A stretch of 64,000 nucleotides of DNA from Simkaniaceae bacterium (GCA_018399075.1 CP073763.1:124001-188000); one strand, 5' to 3'. Counted from the stretch's first letter, positions 8,281 through 17,837 are shown. Notes: a model not told the origin generated them from the sequence alone. Made by a program: numbers and translations.

Positions 8281-9587
8281 TGAGAATCAAAGCGATCCTT
8301 TTAATGAGCGGAACTGGCGAGCGATTCGGAAGCTCAACACCAAAACAGTTCCTTAATCTCTCAGGGAAAAAACTTTATCTCCATACATTAGAGACATTCC
8401 TTCCTTTTCCCGAGTTTGAGGAAATCCTCCTCGTTTGTCATAAAGAGCATATTGATCAAGTGAAACAGGAAGTCTCTGATCCCCGCATCCGCGTGATCGA
8501 AGGGGGACATACAAGACAAGATTCTTCTTATCGAGGGCTCCTAGCCTGCGGCCCTGAAACCACCCATGTAGTCATTCACGATGCTGCTCGCCCCTTTGTT
8601 TCTCAAAAAATCATCCAAGACAATCTCGATGCCCTTAAAAAACATGATGCCGTTGATACTTGCATTCCTTCTGCCGATACGATCGTCCATGCTGAAACCT
8701 TCGATACCATCACCTCAATTCCTAACCGAGCAAAATATCTCCGTGGACAAACGCCCCAAAGCTTTTCCTATCCTCTTATTTTAGAAGCCCATGAAAAAGT
8801 AACGGACCAAAATACCTCTGATGATTGCCGCCTGATCCTTAACCTAAACAAACAGGTTCACATTGTTCCCGGCTCTGAAGACAACATCAAAATCACCAAT
8901 GAACTCGACCTCTTCTTAGCTGAACAACTGATGCATCGCAAAAATAAACCCTCACGCAAAGAAACTCTTTCTCTTAAAGGGAAAACTTTTGCGATTACCG
9001 GAGGAACAGGAGGAATTGGTTCGGCTTTAGCTAAACTCTTAAAGCAGGAAGGAGCGCACCCCCTTATCCTTTCAAAATCCTCTCAGTCTCACCCCATTGA
9101 TCTCACAGATTATGATGCAACAGAGACCCTCTTTGAGAAACTGGGCCCAATCGATGGACTCATTAACTGCGTTGGTTACCTTTCTCTTAAACCTTTTCAT
9201 GCCCTTTCTTCTAAAGAAATTGACCATATCATCAACACCAACCTGCATTCTCTTCTTTATAGCTGCCGTGCAGCGCACATCAAACCGGGAGGCCATATTA
9301 TCAATCTTTCCTCCTCTTCTTTTTCCCGCGGTCGCAAATCGTATACTCTCTACTCAAGCGCCAAAGCGGCCATCGTTAACTTTACCCAAGGCTTAGCTGA
9401 AGAGTGTCCTGATCTCCATATCAATACAATTGTCCCCCAGAGGACAGCCACTCCCATGCGAACCTCTAACTTTCCCGATGAAGAACCCTCTTCTCTTCTT
9501 TCTCCCATTGAGGTTGCAAAAGAAATCCTCTCTCTTCTCAAACAAAAAGGAACGACGGCATCTCTTCTTGAAGTGCGGAAAAAATAA
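8280..9587 (+). CDS. Cytidylyltransferase-SDR fusion, Bcs1/Acs1-like (predicted CDP-ribitol synthesis)
   Basis: A 435-residue two-domain enzyme. Residues 1-225 are an IspD/TarI cytidylyltransferase: SGTGERFGSSTPKQF (CTP loop), HDAARPF, DTCIPSADTIV, RGQTPQSF and NIKITNELDL. The GQTPQSF and DT-x-I-x-x-x-DTI forms look more like TarI/CRPPA (ribitol-5-phosphate) than housekeeping IspD. Residues 235-435 are a short-chain dehydrogenase with TGGTGGIG (240-247) and the catalytic Y358-S-S-A-K362. This order matches Haemophilus Bcs1/Acs1, which reduces ribulose-5-phosphate and makes CDP-ribitol. The ATG overlaps the mcsB stop by one base. An alternative is a MEP-pathway IspD with an added reductase. 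Substrate is inferred, architecture is seen. Confidence 0.75.
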   Translation: MRIKAILLMSGTGERFGSSTPKQFLNLSGKKLYLHTLETFLPFPEFEEILLVCHKEHIDQVKQEVSDPRIRVIEGGHTRQDSSYRGLLACGPETTHVVIHDAARPFVSQKIIQDNLDALKKHDAVDTCIPSADTIVHAETFDTITSIPNRAKYLRGQTPQSFSYPLILEAHEKVTDQNTSDDCRLILNLNKQVHIVPGSEDNIKITNELDLFLAEQLMHRKNKPSRKETLSLKGKTFAITGGTGGIGSALAKLLKQEGAHPLILSKSSQSHPIDLTDYDATETLFEKLGPIDGLINCVGYLSLKPFHALSSKEIDHIINTNLHSLLYSCRAAHIKPGGHIINLSSSSFSRGRKSYTLYSSAKAAIVNFTQGLAEECPDLHINTIVPQRTATPMRTSNFPDEEPSSLLSPIEVAKEILSLLKQKGTTASLLEVRKK

Positions 9588-9592
9588 CTGTT

Positions 9593-9624
9593 GGTGCGCC
9601 TTTTTCAGAGAAAAAAGCGCTACC
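9593..9624. terminator. Hairpin between convergent genes
   Basis: An imperfect stem of about 13 pairs (GGT-GCGC-x-TTTTTC with GAAAAA-x-GCGC-T-ACC, loop AGA) lies between the convergent stops at 9587 and 9646. It could end transcripts from either side. Assignment is by position and shape only. Confidence 0.45.
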
Positions 9625-9645
9625 AAAAATAGGGATCATTAGAGA

Positions 9646-11397
9646 TTAAATTTGATCAGCATCAAAGGCATTGACTAATGCTAGCTCAGTCCCATAATAA
9701 ATGCTCTGCCAGTAGCTATAAGCACTACCACTTTTTGGATCCATTTGAGCCATATCTACTTCAGAAGCTTTTGTAAGACTTGCTTGTACAGTTGCAATAT
9801 TGGGATCATTAGGAGTCAGAGCCTTCATTGCAACGAGAAGAGGTCCTAGAAGAGCTCCACCTTCAAGGTTTGCTCCTTTAGGAGTCGCTCCTAAGGTCAT
9901 GTTTGGCATATAGAGATTGATGCTATTTTTAATGACATACCCAAGCATTTTAGTTCCCATTTCCTTGAAGTCACTGAGAATACCAAATGGATCTGTTCCC
10001 CCTTTATTTTCGCAGTAGTCTACATACTTCCCAACATTTGTTAAGAATCGAATCGAATCCCAACCTATAGGGTGAGGCCCATTCCCATTAGGACCATCGT
10101 TTTCATTCCATGCAGGATTATCAGGCATACCCGCTATAGAAGGATCACTTTTATCTTGATACTCGGCCTGCAAAACAGTTAAGTACCCAACAGTGTTAAT
10201 CATGGCTGTTTTAAAAGCATCGGCTTGAGAATTAATCTTAGGATCACTCGATGATAAAACATAGGCATAGATATTTGCCAAAGTGTGTGGATCAAAATAA
10301 GAAGGGTTCAAAAAGGTCCCTTGATTCTGCTCTTTAGGATCATTTGTCCAGCCTCCTCCTCCCCAGTTATCATTCGATAAAACAGGATTGTATACAACGC
10401 CTTGATACTTAAATCCATGATGAGCTTTATCATAGATACTTGCTGGGTGACCCGCTATATTATTATAGAGAAATGTTTCAACAGCAACCCTTGTTAAATC
10501 GCTCATTTTTATATCTTGTGGAGAACTAGAGCTGGGAAAAGCACCAAAAGCATGAAGCGTTAAGTCTCCAAACTTTTCAATCCCTTTAAGCATTTGGTTA
10601 ATAATTTGCTCATCAGCATCTGTTGCTGTACTTAAGTTTGGATTGCCAGGATTTCCTTGTGGATAGGGGAATTTTCCTGATGAGAAGGTTGTTCCCGGAG
10701 GAGTTCCTAGATCAATGATCCATCCCGCTAGTCCAGGAGTAGAGGCCCAATCGGTCCCCGCAACTGTTGCCACTTTTTGCTGAACTAAATAGAGGTATCC
10801 ATTAAGGGTTTGTTGAAAGAGTTGTTGGTCATCTGCATCATAAGCATTTTCTAAGGTATACCAAATCGCTTCTGTAGAAGTGGCACTCGGCACTGCTGCC
10901 CCTCCTAAATCAGAGGTATGACTAACTGGAAAAGCCATCGACTTTGACGGGTCCGTTGGGGCCTTTGGATCGGCAAATAATACGTAAGAAACCCCATTGA
11001 TTTTTAGCATCGATTCGTTTGCTGGCTGCGTAGTAGAGACTGAATTTGAATGCTTTTTAAGCAACCCTCGAAGGGCAGGCTGCAATCCTGACAGGGTAAA
11101 GGAGCGATCTTTTTTTGTTATAGCAGTTATCCCACCTAAAATATTTTTCTTAGGGGTAGAAGGAAGGGCATCTAATAGTCCTCTTTTTGCTTCCTCTGTC
11201 CTTCCAGAGATGCCGTGGCGTAAAGCCATGGTGATTTCCATCTTCTTAGAATCTGAAAGATTGTTAACTCTCTCACTATTATTTGAAGAAGGATTTGAAA
11301 CAGTTTCTTTCGAATCGTCTCCCTCTCTTTCTGAAAAGTCACTATACCCTCCATAGTGGTTGCTCTCTTCACTTACGTTTCCTATAGAATCTGTCAT
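9646..11397 (-). CDS. GH8-like glycoside hydrolase family protein, no signal peptide
   Basis: Start at ATG 11397 (MTDSIGNVSE) with GGAG 9 bases upstream, giving 583 residues. The first ~130 residues are polar and low-complexity. The rest carries the landmarks of glycoside hydrolase family 8 in the right order: STEAIWYTL (174-182, position of the catalytic acid loop), ATDADEQI (258-265, position of the general base loop), LNPSYFDP (363-370) and GWDSIRFL, which corresponds to the family's YDAIR segment. GH8 enzymes cleave beta-1,4-glucans, chitosan or xylan in an (alpha/alpha)6 barrel. There is no signal peptide, so the protein is either cytosolic or exported by another route such as type III secretion. 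It lies downstream of tpsB-tpsA on the same strand with its own candidate promoter. Confidence 0.7.
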   Translation of the reverse strand: MTDSIGNVSEESNHYGGYSDFSEREGDDSKETVSNPSSNNSERVNNLSDSKKMEITMALRHGISGRTEEAKRGLLDALPSTPKKNILGGITAITKKDRSFTLSGLQPALRGLLKKHSNSVSTTQPANESMLKINGVSYVLFADPKAPTDPSKSMAFPVSHTSDLGGAAVPSATSTEAIWYTLENAYDADDQQLFQQTLNGYLYLVQQKVATVAGTDWASTPGLAGWIIDLGTPPGTTFSSGKFPYPQGNPGNPNLSTATDADEQIINQMLKGIEKFGDLTLHAFGAFPSSSSPQDIKMSDLTRVAVETFLYNNIAGHPASIYDKAHHGFKYQGVVYNPVLSNDNWGGGGWTNDPKEQNQGTFLNPSYFDPHTLANIYAYVLSSSDPKINSQADAFKTAMINTVGYLTVLQAEYQDKSDPSIAGMPDNPAWNENDGPNGNGPHPIGWDSIRFLTNVGKYVDYCENKGGTDPFGILSDFKEMGTKMLGYVIKNSINLYMPNMTLGATPKGANLEGGALLGPLLVAMKALTPNDPNIATVQASLTKASEVDMAQMDPKSGSAYSYWQSIYYGTELALVNAFDADQI

Positions 11398-11433
11398 ATC
11401 ATTACTCCAAAAAAAATTTATTAAGAGGGGCAA

Positions 11434-11461
11434 TCTTTATGACTTCTTAAAAATTAGTCAA
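11434..11461 (-). promoter_or_regulatory. Candidate sigma70-type promoter for the GH8-like gene
   Basis: On the minus strand TTGACT (11461-11456) is followed after 16 bases by TAAAGA (11439-11434), 37 bases ahead of the ATG at 11397. The sequence matches the general bacterial consensus moderately. Confidence 0.4.
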
Positions 11462-11490
11462 GTTTTTTTGATTTTTTTCAAAAGGAACCG

Positions 11491-14400
11491 TTAAAACTCT
11501 ATAGGAGATGTTCGGTGCATATAAGGAGGAAGCCTTGTGATATTTAGAATGTTTGTTTCACAAAGGGAATGCTTTCCTTCTTCCTTTTTCTCTCTTTTGC
11601 ACCATTTATTTTCTATCGGCAGGATATAGAGCCAAGCAAAAACCGGATCTTGACGATAGCCTTCTAGAATATATGAAAGCTCATAGAAAGGAACAAATGC
11701 ATTTGGGTTTAGCCCTAGTATATCAAAATCTGTTGGAGGCCCCGCAAATGTAGAAAGACCATCCTTATAAAAAAGAGTAAACGGAGCTCCTCCTACGCTA
11801 CTAGGGTAATAGGTCTCCCATTGCTCTGTTGCACTATCCACAAAAAGAGGTCCCGGAACATAAGTTGATCCATTAATATTCCCTATCCCTACAATCATAT
11901 TCTGATCTCTTCTTGCCGTAAAGATTCTAATAGGTCCGCCCCCAAGAGCAGAAACCGTTCCCATTGTTGCAAGATTAAATTCTCCAAAACCAATGCCTGG
12001 AGAAACAGGGAATAAATTATCGACAACAAGGGTTAAGATTCCTGGCCCTGCCGTCTCTACTTTTCCGAAAGCATTAATCTCAATATTTGCTCCAGCAATC
12101 AGGGTGAGATCACCACCTGTATTGGTGATTAATCCATCATTAACAGCAGAGAGTCCTCGTAAAGAGATATTTCTCCCAGCTGTATAAATTCCTGTTGAGG
12201 CAGAGCTAAAAAATGCGCTTCCGCCAGCTGTTCCAAGGGCCGTAATATCTTCTCCTGCTGAAGCCTGCAGAGTCCCTGCTGAAGAAGTAATGGAGGCATT
12301 ATCAAAGACAATTAGATTTGATCGAGCTGCAGAAACTAAATTTCCGACTGAAGAAACCATGCTGGTATCGGAAACCGAGAGATCTCCAAGGGTTGCGATT
12401 GCACTGGTCGCCCCTCCGCCATTATTGGTGATATTCCCTCCGCTGAAGGCTGCGATCGAACCACCATTGACATTCAAGGTTCCACTTGACGCGCCGACAT
12501 TTGAAATGCGTGTTAAGCTAGGAAGGGTAATCGTTCCAAGGGCCGCCACATCTAAATTTCCCGTTGGATTCTCGATAAAAGCAGCAAAGACTCCCGCCAC
12601 TGATGGAGTGATATTTCCAGTCACTTGAATCGTTATATTTTTTAAGGCTGCAGTCGCCCCACTCCCATTCACAATTTGAGCCACTGCTCCTGTTCCTGCA
12701 TTGATTAAAAGATCACCACCAATCGTCATGGAAAGATTTGTGTCACAGATTCCAAAATTTGAAAAAGCACCAATTGTTGCATCGGTCTCTATCCCTGTAC
12801 CACTTGTCATGACCAGGTTCCCTCCTGTTTGGATATCGACAGAGTCAATATCCATGCTGCATAAGTGAGCCGCAGTATTGAGAACCCTCCCACCAATCGA
12901 GACAATTCCATTCGTATTGGCTGTCATTGTCAAGACGGTATCACTAATCGCTTGAACAGAAGAAGGAGAAGCAATCGTCACAGGATTGATGCCAGCTGTT
13001 TGAGCCACTGCAAAAAAACCAATATTCGCAAAACAGTCGGTACTTGTTCCTCCTGAAAGATCGATTTCATTCGCATGAACACGAATATTCCCTGAATAGG
13101 TATCAATCGAGTTACTATCTCTTCCTCCATGCCCAAAGAGAGCAAAACAAGTCGTATCCGTCCCACCTACTAACCGCAATGTCCCCGAAATCGAAGCAGG
13201 AGAACCAACAGCAGTTCCTCGGATGTCCCCCGTAAAACTAGAGACAGATGCTCCAGAAAAGCGCGTATGCCCAATTTGCGCAAATTTAATTGATCCCACA
13301 GGACCAGCATCTCCCATAAGAGTCACATTGCGTCCTACAGAATTGATAATAATATCCCCTGTATAATTTCCTGCTGTAGCAAACCCATGTCCAATATGCG
13401 CAATACTATTCGTACTTCCCCCAGCTGTGACATTGATATCTCTTCCCACAGTCAAATCAATATCACTCGTTACAACAGCATTGTTAAATCCAATTTGTGA
13501 CCGATCATTTGATCCTCCTCCTCCAACAACATTTAAATCTCTTCCACTAGTCACTTTCATCAGGCCATTGCGTGTCCCGACTTGAGCCAAGATCGTAGAC
13601 GGACCAATATTCACATCATTCACTGCAGAAAAAGTGATATCCCCTGAAGTGTTGTTCCTAAAGGTTGTTGCTAAGCTAATGTTATTTCCAGCAGTGACCG
13701 TTGCATTCGATCCATTCACATTGGTTGTCCCCCCAATTCCGATCGCAACATCCCCACTGATTGCTGTAATATTGACCGTTGCTACATTGGTTGTTGTAAA
13801 GGGGCGGGTACTTGTGAAATTATTGGCAGCAATAAACGAGAGAGTTGTCACGTTATTCGCAATCACATCTGCAGATCCTCCTACATGGACAATATCTCTT
13901 CCGGCATTCACAGTGACAGTCGTTGTGTTATCGGGTTCAAAGTCATGGTTTAAATCAAAGTCTCTCGCAGGTTGAATCGTGCAGGACTTAAAGTTGTTGA
14001 TATCGATCTGTGAATTGATGACCACATCTCTGTTCGCATTAAAAAAAAGGTCGGTATTATTTCCTGAAAGGTCGTTGAAAAGATTCGTTGTTCCTTGATT
14101 GATCAGATCAACGCCCCCATTAAAAGTAAGAGTCCCGACTCCTGTACATCTGGCTTGCTGATCGACCAAAAAGTTTCCCGAAACCGAAGAAGCCGTTGCT
14201 GTCCCCCAGTTATTAAAGGTCATGATATTATTATGAGCAAAGGTTGTCCCAGCTGTGATACTCAGGGCTGAAGCAGAACCACCTCCAGTGAAAATAATAT
14301 CATTGGTAATCGTTACACCAGCACCAGCAGAAATCATACATTGATTTGCTGTAATCGAGTTTGTCCCTACTCCCTGACTAACCACATTTCCAGTTGCTAT

Positions 14401-16053
14401 CATCGTCAGTGTTGCACCAGGAGCACTCACTGCATTATCGATCAAAATATCCCCTGTTGCTGCCATACTCATTGAAGCAAGGTTTGTTCCCGTTACAGCA
14501 CTTGTCAGTGTAATATCATTCCCAGCGATCATACTTAATGCTGTCGTCCCTGCAGGTGGACCAGACATGGTTAATGAAGAGGATATAGTAATATTATTAT
14601 CCGCTTGCAATGTTAATGTATGACTCGTCGCTAAATTCAGCGTTGTTGCAGCTCCAATCGTAATATTTCCAGCTGAGCCAAAACCAGAGGTTGTGGTTAC
14701 AAGGACATCATTCGTCTGAAGAGCTGTGCTTAAAGCTGTATTGTTTAATGTTGCTGCTGCTGCTGTAAAAGCTGTTGAAAATGTATTTAAAGGAGAGCCG
14801 CCATCAAATGTTCCTCCGGCTGTAGCTCCTCCTGAAATCGTGATGTTGGTAGGATCTAAGATCAATAGACCATCATATCCATTCGTGGCCTCCGTCTCTA
14901 TGATCCCATTAAAGACCAGATCTTTAAAACCCGATACTTCGACAATTCCACCATCGCCTCCTTTTTGCCCCCCTTTTGCCTGAACCTTTCCAAAAAACCC
15001 TGCTCGACCCGTTGCAAAAATAGTTACATTTCCACTATCACCACTCTCAGAACCATTCGCATTGACCAAAACATCGGAGCCAAAGAAGGTATGTGTCGCA
15101 TTGATTGAGTCAGAATCCATTCTCTTAGGCGATCCCCCAATAAGAATCTCTCCTTCTTCTTGAATCTCAAGATAGGCCTGGCCGGTAAGGGCCACCTTCT
15201 CGCCAAGAACTTCGATCTGTTTCTGAGCGATTAGATGGCTTTCGTCTTGAACATAGACCTCTCCATCTTTAGCAACGAGGTAGATCTCCCCCCCTTTCTC
15301 TGCCAGAGCAAGCGCCTTTGTTTTTGCAGAATGACGGATCGCTAAATCATAAAGATTTCCATCAGCATGGACCTCAATTCTAACGGCTTCGACTGTCCCC
15401 TCTAGATCAGCTCCAACACCTTCTGATATCCCTTCTAAATCAGGCTGAATATAGATGTGTCTATCATCCGTCTTTAGAAGAATATGACTTCCCGCACCAA
15501 AATGAACTTCCGAGGAAACGGCTAGAATATTCCCTTTATTGATAAGATGACGTCCAATCAGGTAAACACCCTCCCCGCCTCCCTTAATAAGTCCCAGGTT
15601 TTCAATCGCTGCATCGGAAGAGCCTAAGAAATCGAGGTTATCTCCATTCAAAAACTCGGCATTCTGAATATCTAATGTCGAAGCAATCAGGCCATTGACG
15701 TCGATGCTCCCTCCAGGACCGACTAGAATTCCATTTGGGTTTATGAGGAATAAGACACCATTTGAGGTCAAGCTTCCAAGGATCGTACTTGGAGACTGAG
15801 AAAGGACTCGATTCAATGTTGCTGAAGTCTCATGAGGCTGAAGAAAGTGGGCTACCTCCCCCGAATCAATTGAAAAAGCATCCCAATTAATAATTGTCTT
15901 ATCTGACTGAGTCTGAATAATAAGTTGGTTTTTATCCTTCAAAAATTGGGCTTGACCGTGAACGACATCCGGAGAACTAGGATGACAATGCCCATAATTG
16001 AAGAACAAAAACACTGAGAAAATTAAATAATAATACGGCTTCAAAACAATCAT
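11491..16053 (-). CDS. Two-partner secretion exoprotein, filamentous haemagglutinin type (TpsA)
   Basis: A 1520-residue secreted protein. Residues 1-23 are a signal peptide (MIVLKPYYYLIFSVFLFF...). Residues about 25-270 are the TPS domain: SATLNRVLSQSPSTILGSL, then INPNGILVGPGGSIDVNGLIAST, the signature stretch recognised by the TpsB transporter. The remainder is Thr/Asn/Gly/Ser-rich beta-helix repeats of the form GDITI-x-A...LTL/TAGNNI. The C-terminus is different: a proline and aromatic-containing segment with a Cys pair (about C1485 and C1498) 22 residues from the end. tpsB lies 39 bases upstream on the same strand, so the pair forms an operon. Likely a surface adhesin or secreted effector; no C-terminal toxin domain recognised. 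Confidence 0.88.
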   Translation of the reverse strand: MIVLKPYYYLIFSVFLFFNYGHCHPSSPDVVHGQAQFLKDKNQLIIQTQSDKTIINWDAFSIDSGEVAHFLQPHETSATLNRVLSQSPSTILGSLTSNGVLFLINPNGILVGPGGSIDVNGLIASTLDIQNAEFLNGDNLDFLGSSDAAIENLGLIKGGGEGVYLIGRHLINKGNILAVSSEVHFGAGSHILLKTDDRHIYIQPDLEGISEGVGADLEGTVEAVRIEVHADGNLYDLAIRHSAKTKALALAEKGGEIYLVAKDGEVYVQDESHLIAQKQIEVLGEKVALTGQAYLEIQEEGEILIGGSPKRMDSDSINATHTFFGSDVLVNANGSESGDSGNVTIFATGRAGFFGKVQAKGGQKGGDGGIVEVSGFKDLVFNGIIETEATNGYDGLLILDPTNITISGGATAGGTFDGGSPLNTFSTAFTAAAATLNNTALSTALQTNDVLVTTTSGFGSAGNITIGAATTLNLATSHTLTLQADNNITISSSLTMSGPPAGTTALSMIAGNDITLTSAVTGTNLASMSMAATGDILIDNAVSAPGATLTMIATGNVVSQGVGTNSITANQCMISAGAGVTITNDIIFTGGGSASALSITAGTTFAHNNIMTFNNWGTATASSVSGNFLVDQQARCTGVGTLTFNGGVDLINQGTTNLFNDLSGNNTDLFFNANRDVVINSQIDINNFKSCTIQPARDFDLNHDFEPDNTTTVTVNAGRDIVHVGGSADVIANNVTTLSFIAANNFTSTRPFTTTNVATVNITAISGDVAIGIGGTTNVNGSNATVTAGNNISLATTFRNNTSGDITFSAVNDVNIGPSTILAQVGTRNGLMKVTSGRDLNVVGGGGSNDRSQIGFNNAVVTSDIDLTVGRDINVTAGGSTNSIAHIGHGFATAGNYTGDIIINSVGRNVTLMGDAGPVGSIKFAQIGHTRFSGASVSSFTGDIRGTAVGSPASISGTLRLVGGTDTTCFALFGHGGRDSNSIDTYSGNIRVHANEIDLSGGTSTDCFANIGFFAVAQTAGINPVTIASPSSVQAISDTVLTMTANTNGIVSIGGRVLNTAAHLCSMDIDSVDIQTGGNLVMTSGTGIETDATIGAFSNFGICDTNLSMTIGGDLLINAGTGAVAQIVNGSGATAALKNITIQVTGNITPSVAGVFAAFIENPTGNLDVAALGTITLPSLTRISNVGASSGTLNVNGGSIAAFSGGNITNNGGGATSAIATLGDLSVSDTSMVSSVGNLVSAARSNLIVFDNASITSSAGTLQASAGEDITALGTAGGSAFFSSASTGIYTAGRNISLRGLSAVNDGLITNTGGDLTLIAGANIEINAFGKVETAGPGILTLVVDNLFPVSPGIGFGEFNLATMGTVSALGGGPIRIFTARRDQNMIVGIGNINGSTYVPGPLFVDSATEQWETYYPSSVGGAPFTLFYKDGLSTFAGPPTDFDILGLNPNAFVPFYELSYILEGYRQDPVFAWLYILPIENKWCKREKKEEGKHSLCETNILNITRLPPYMHRTSPIEF

Positions 16054-16092
16054 AATTATTAATTTATAAATAATTAATAATGCAATTATTAT

Positions 16093-17724
16093 TCAATAAC
16101 TAAAAATAAGGGAAAAATTGAAATGACTTCCTGTTTGTGTCACACCCTTTTGAATATGGCGATGAAGCGGAGCGCCCCAATCAACTCGACAGTTCACGTG
16201 ATACTTATAACGATAGCGAACCCCTAAGCCGGTGCTCAATAGATAAAGGTAACTCCTCGCTCCAGGAATCGTCTGATCATTCGCCCCAAATCCATAGTCT
16301 ATAAAGGTTAAAAATTGGAGCATTTCCTCAGAAGGTTTGGTTGGGTTCTTTATAAAAACTCCGATAGGAGGGGTGCGCAGCTCACCTGATAAGAAAAAAG
16401 CATTATCGGTATTGACAATCCTTTCATCGTACCCTCTAACAGTATATAAACCGCCTAACCCAAACTGCTCACTTGATAAGAGGTTTCGACTCGCAACTTG
16501 AAACTCCGATCGTAAAACAGCCTCAAAATCTTTGGGGAGTTTGAAAACAGGGATAATCGATGAGCGGAAATAAGTATAGCGCGCCTTTGCATAAGGTCTT
16601 AAAGAAGAATAATCTCTATTGCTTTGGTGAGAAAAAATATCCCCCGGAGACATAAACCATTGAACTTCTAATGAGGTATTAGCAATTGGGTGCTCAAAGC
16701 TTGCGTTGTATCCCAAGAATAATTGGGTGATAACAGCTTCATTTCCTAGAATAGGGATGGCATCGAAGACTAGGTTCACGTTGGTTTGTTTATAATCGAC
16801 CCCCACCTTTATCTCGTGGGTATAGGCTCTAACAGAGGTAAGTGGAATGATATACCTCATACTGGCTTGCCAGGCATTCCCAGAACTCTTCATGCGGCTG
16901 ATGGGCATCGTTGCTCGTATCCCTGAATATCCCCCATAAAATTCTAAAATATGACGCCAAGGAAGTGGAATAATATACTGCCCTGTATGGGCATAGAAAC
17001 TCCCCCATTTAGTACTGACTGTATACTGATAGGAGAGGCGTTGATCTAAATGAAATAAATTTCCAAAATTGACCCCTGCAAAAAACCGCCCCTTTCCTGT
17101 CGACTCAAACCCTGTATTATCCCCTCCGACATAGATCCTATAAGGAAAGTGATCTTCTGAAATAAATTGAATATCAGTTGACCCCTCTTCCTCACCAGGA
17201 TTTAAGACCATCACTGTGTCCCTAAAAGGGTTACGATTCAGCCAAATCATATCTTGCTGAAGAAGCTTGATATCTACCGGCTCATTTTCTTTTTGCCGAA
17301 TGGTTTTCTTGAGTTGAGTAGTGGGGGTCCATTCATTCCCTGAAAATTTTAAGTTCCCCACTTTTCCTTCTTTAACCAAATAATGAACCACCCCATCTGA
17401 AACTTTTTGTTCCGGGATATCAATCATCACAAAAGGATGACCACTCTCTTTGTAATAATCGAGAATGATTTGTTCTCCATCCACAAGATTTTTTTGATTT
17501 AAGTTCTTTCCAATAAGGGAAGATAGACGGCGGCTCAGTGTTTTTGTATTGCCTGGAAGATTGATAGCGCGAAAATGAATCCCACCCTTTCGCTCACCCT
17601 CTGAAATCGATTCAGAGCTCCCCACCAGGACGATTCCATGAATTTCAATTTCCTTTGGCTCTTCACAAAATAACACTTCAGAAAAGAGAAGAAGGAGGAT
17701 AATTTTTGCTATTAATCTACACAT
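16093..17724 (-). CDS. Two-partner secretion outer-membrane transporter (TpsB/FhaC/ShlB family)
   Basis: A 543-residue protein with an N-terminal signal peptide (MCRLIAKIILLLLFSEVLF), two POTRA-like segments (about 35-180; NQKNLVDGEQIILDYYKESG and GNEWTPTTQLKKTI lie in them), and a C-terminal 16-strand-type beta-barrel. The family motif VRGY is present in YTVRGYDE, and the chain ends in an aromatic residue (FSLIFSY), as expected for BAM-inserted barrels. It exports the TpsA protein encoded directly downstream. This is type Vb secretion, transporter first, exoprotein second. Confidence 0.88.
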   Translation of the reverse strand: MCRLIAKIILLLLFSEVLFCEEPKEIEIHGIVLVGSSESISEGERKGGIHFRAINLPGNTKTLSRRLSSLIGKNLNQKNLVDGEQIILDYYKESGHPFVMIDIPEQKVSDGVVHYLVKEGKVGNLKFSGNEWTPTTQLKKTIRQKENEPVDIKLLQQDMIWLNRNPFRDTVMVLNPGEEEGSTDIQFISEDHFPYRIYVGGDNTGFESTGKGRFFAGVNFGNLFHLDQRLSYQYTVSTKWGSFYAHTGQYIIPLPWRHILEFYGGYSGIRATMPISRMKSSGNAWQASMRYIIPLTSVRAYTHEIKVGVDYKQTNVNLVFDAIPILGNEAVITQLFLGYNASFEHPIANTSLEVQWFMSPGDIFSHQSNRDYSSLRPYAKARYTYFRSSIIPVFKLPKDFEAVLRSEFQVASRNLLSSEQFGLGGLYTVRGYDERIVNTDNAFFLSGELRTPPIGVFIKNPTKPSEEMLQFLTFIDYGFGANDQTIPGARSYLYLLSTGLGVRYRYKYHVNCRVDWGAPLHRHIQKGVTQTGSHFNFSLIFSY

Positions 17725-17811
17725 ATTTATCTAGGTATTCCGTCTTCACATGTTTCTTACAAAGAATGATTTTTGTAAAGTGGGTTTTTGAGGGAGTTTG
17801 AGACATAAAAA

Positions 17812-17835
17812 AAGCCGGAACTTTCGTTCCGGCTT
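17812..17835 (-). terminator. Intrinsic terminator of the rpsB-tsf-pyrH-frr-tRNA transcript
   Basis: A perfect 10-base stem AAGCCGGAAC/GTTCCGGCTT with a 4-base loop. On the minus strand the run TTTTTTTAT follows directly. It stands just downstream of tRNA-Lys, the last gene of the minus-strand block. Confidence 0.85.
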
Positions 17836-17837
17836 AT

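Noticed and set aside
12290-12628. Open plus-strand frames antisense to tpsA and to the autotransporter (for example 12290-12628, 13634-13975, 38812-39093, 40288-40632)
   Set aside because: They are mirror images of Gly/Thr/Val-rich repeats in the real minus-strand genes, low-complexity, and without ribosome sites.
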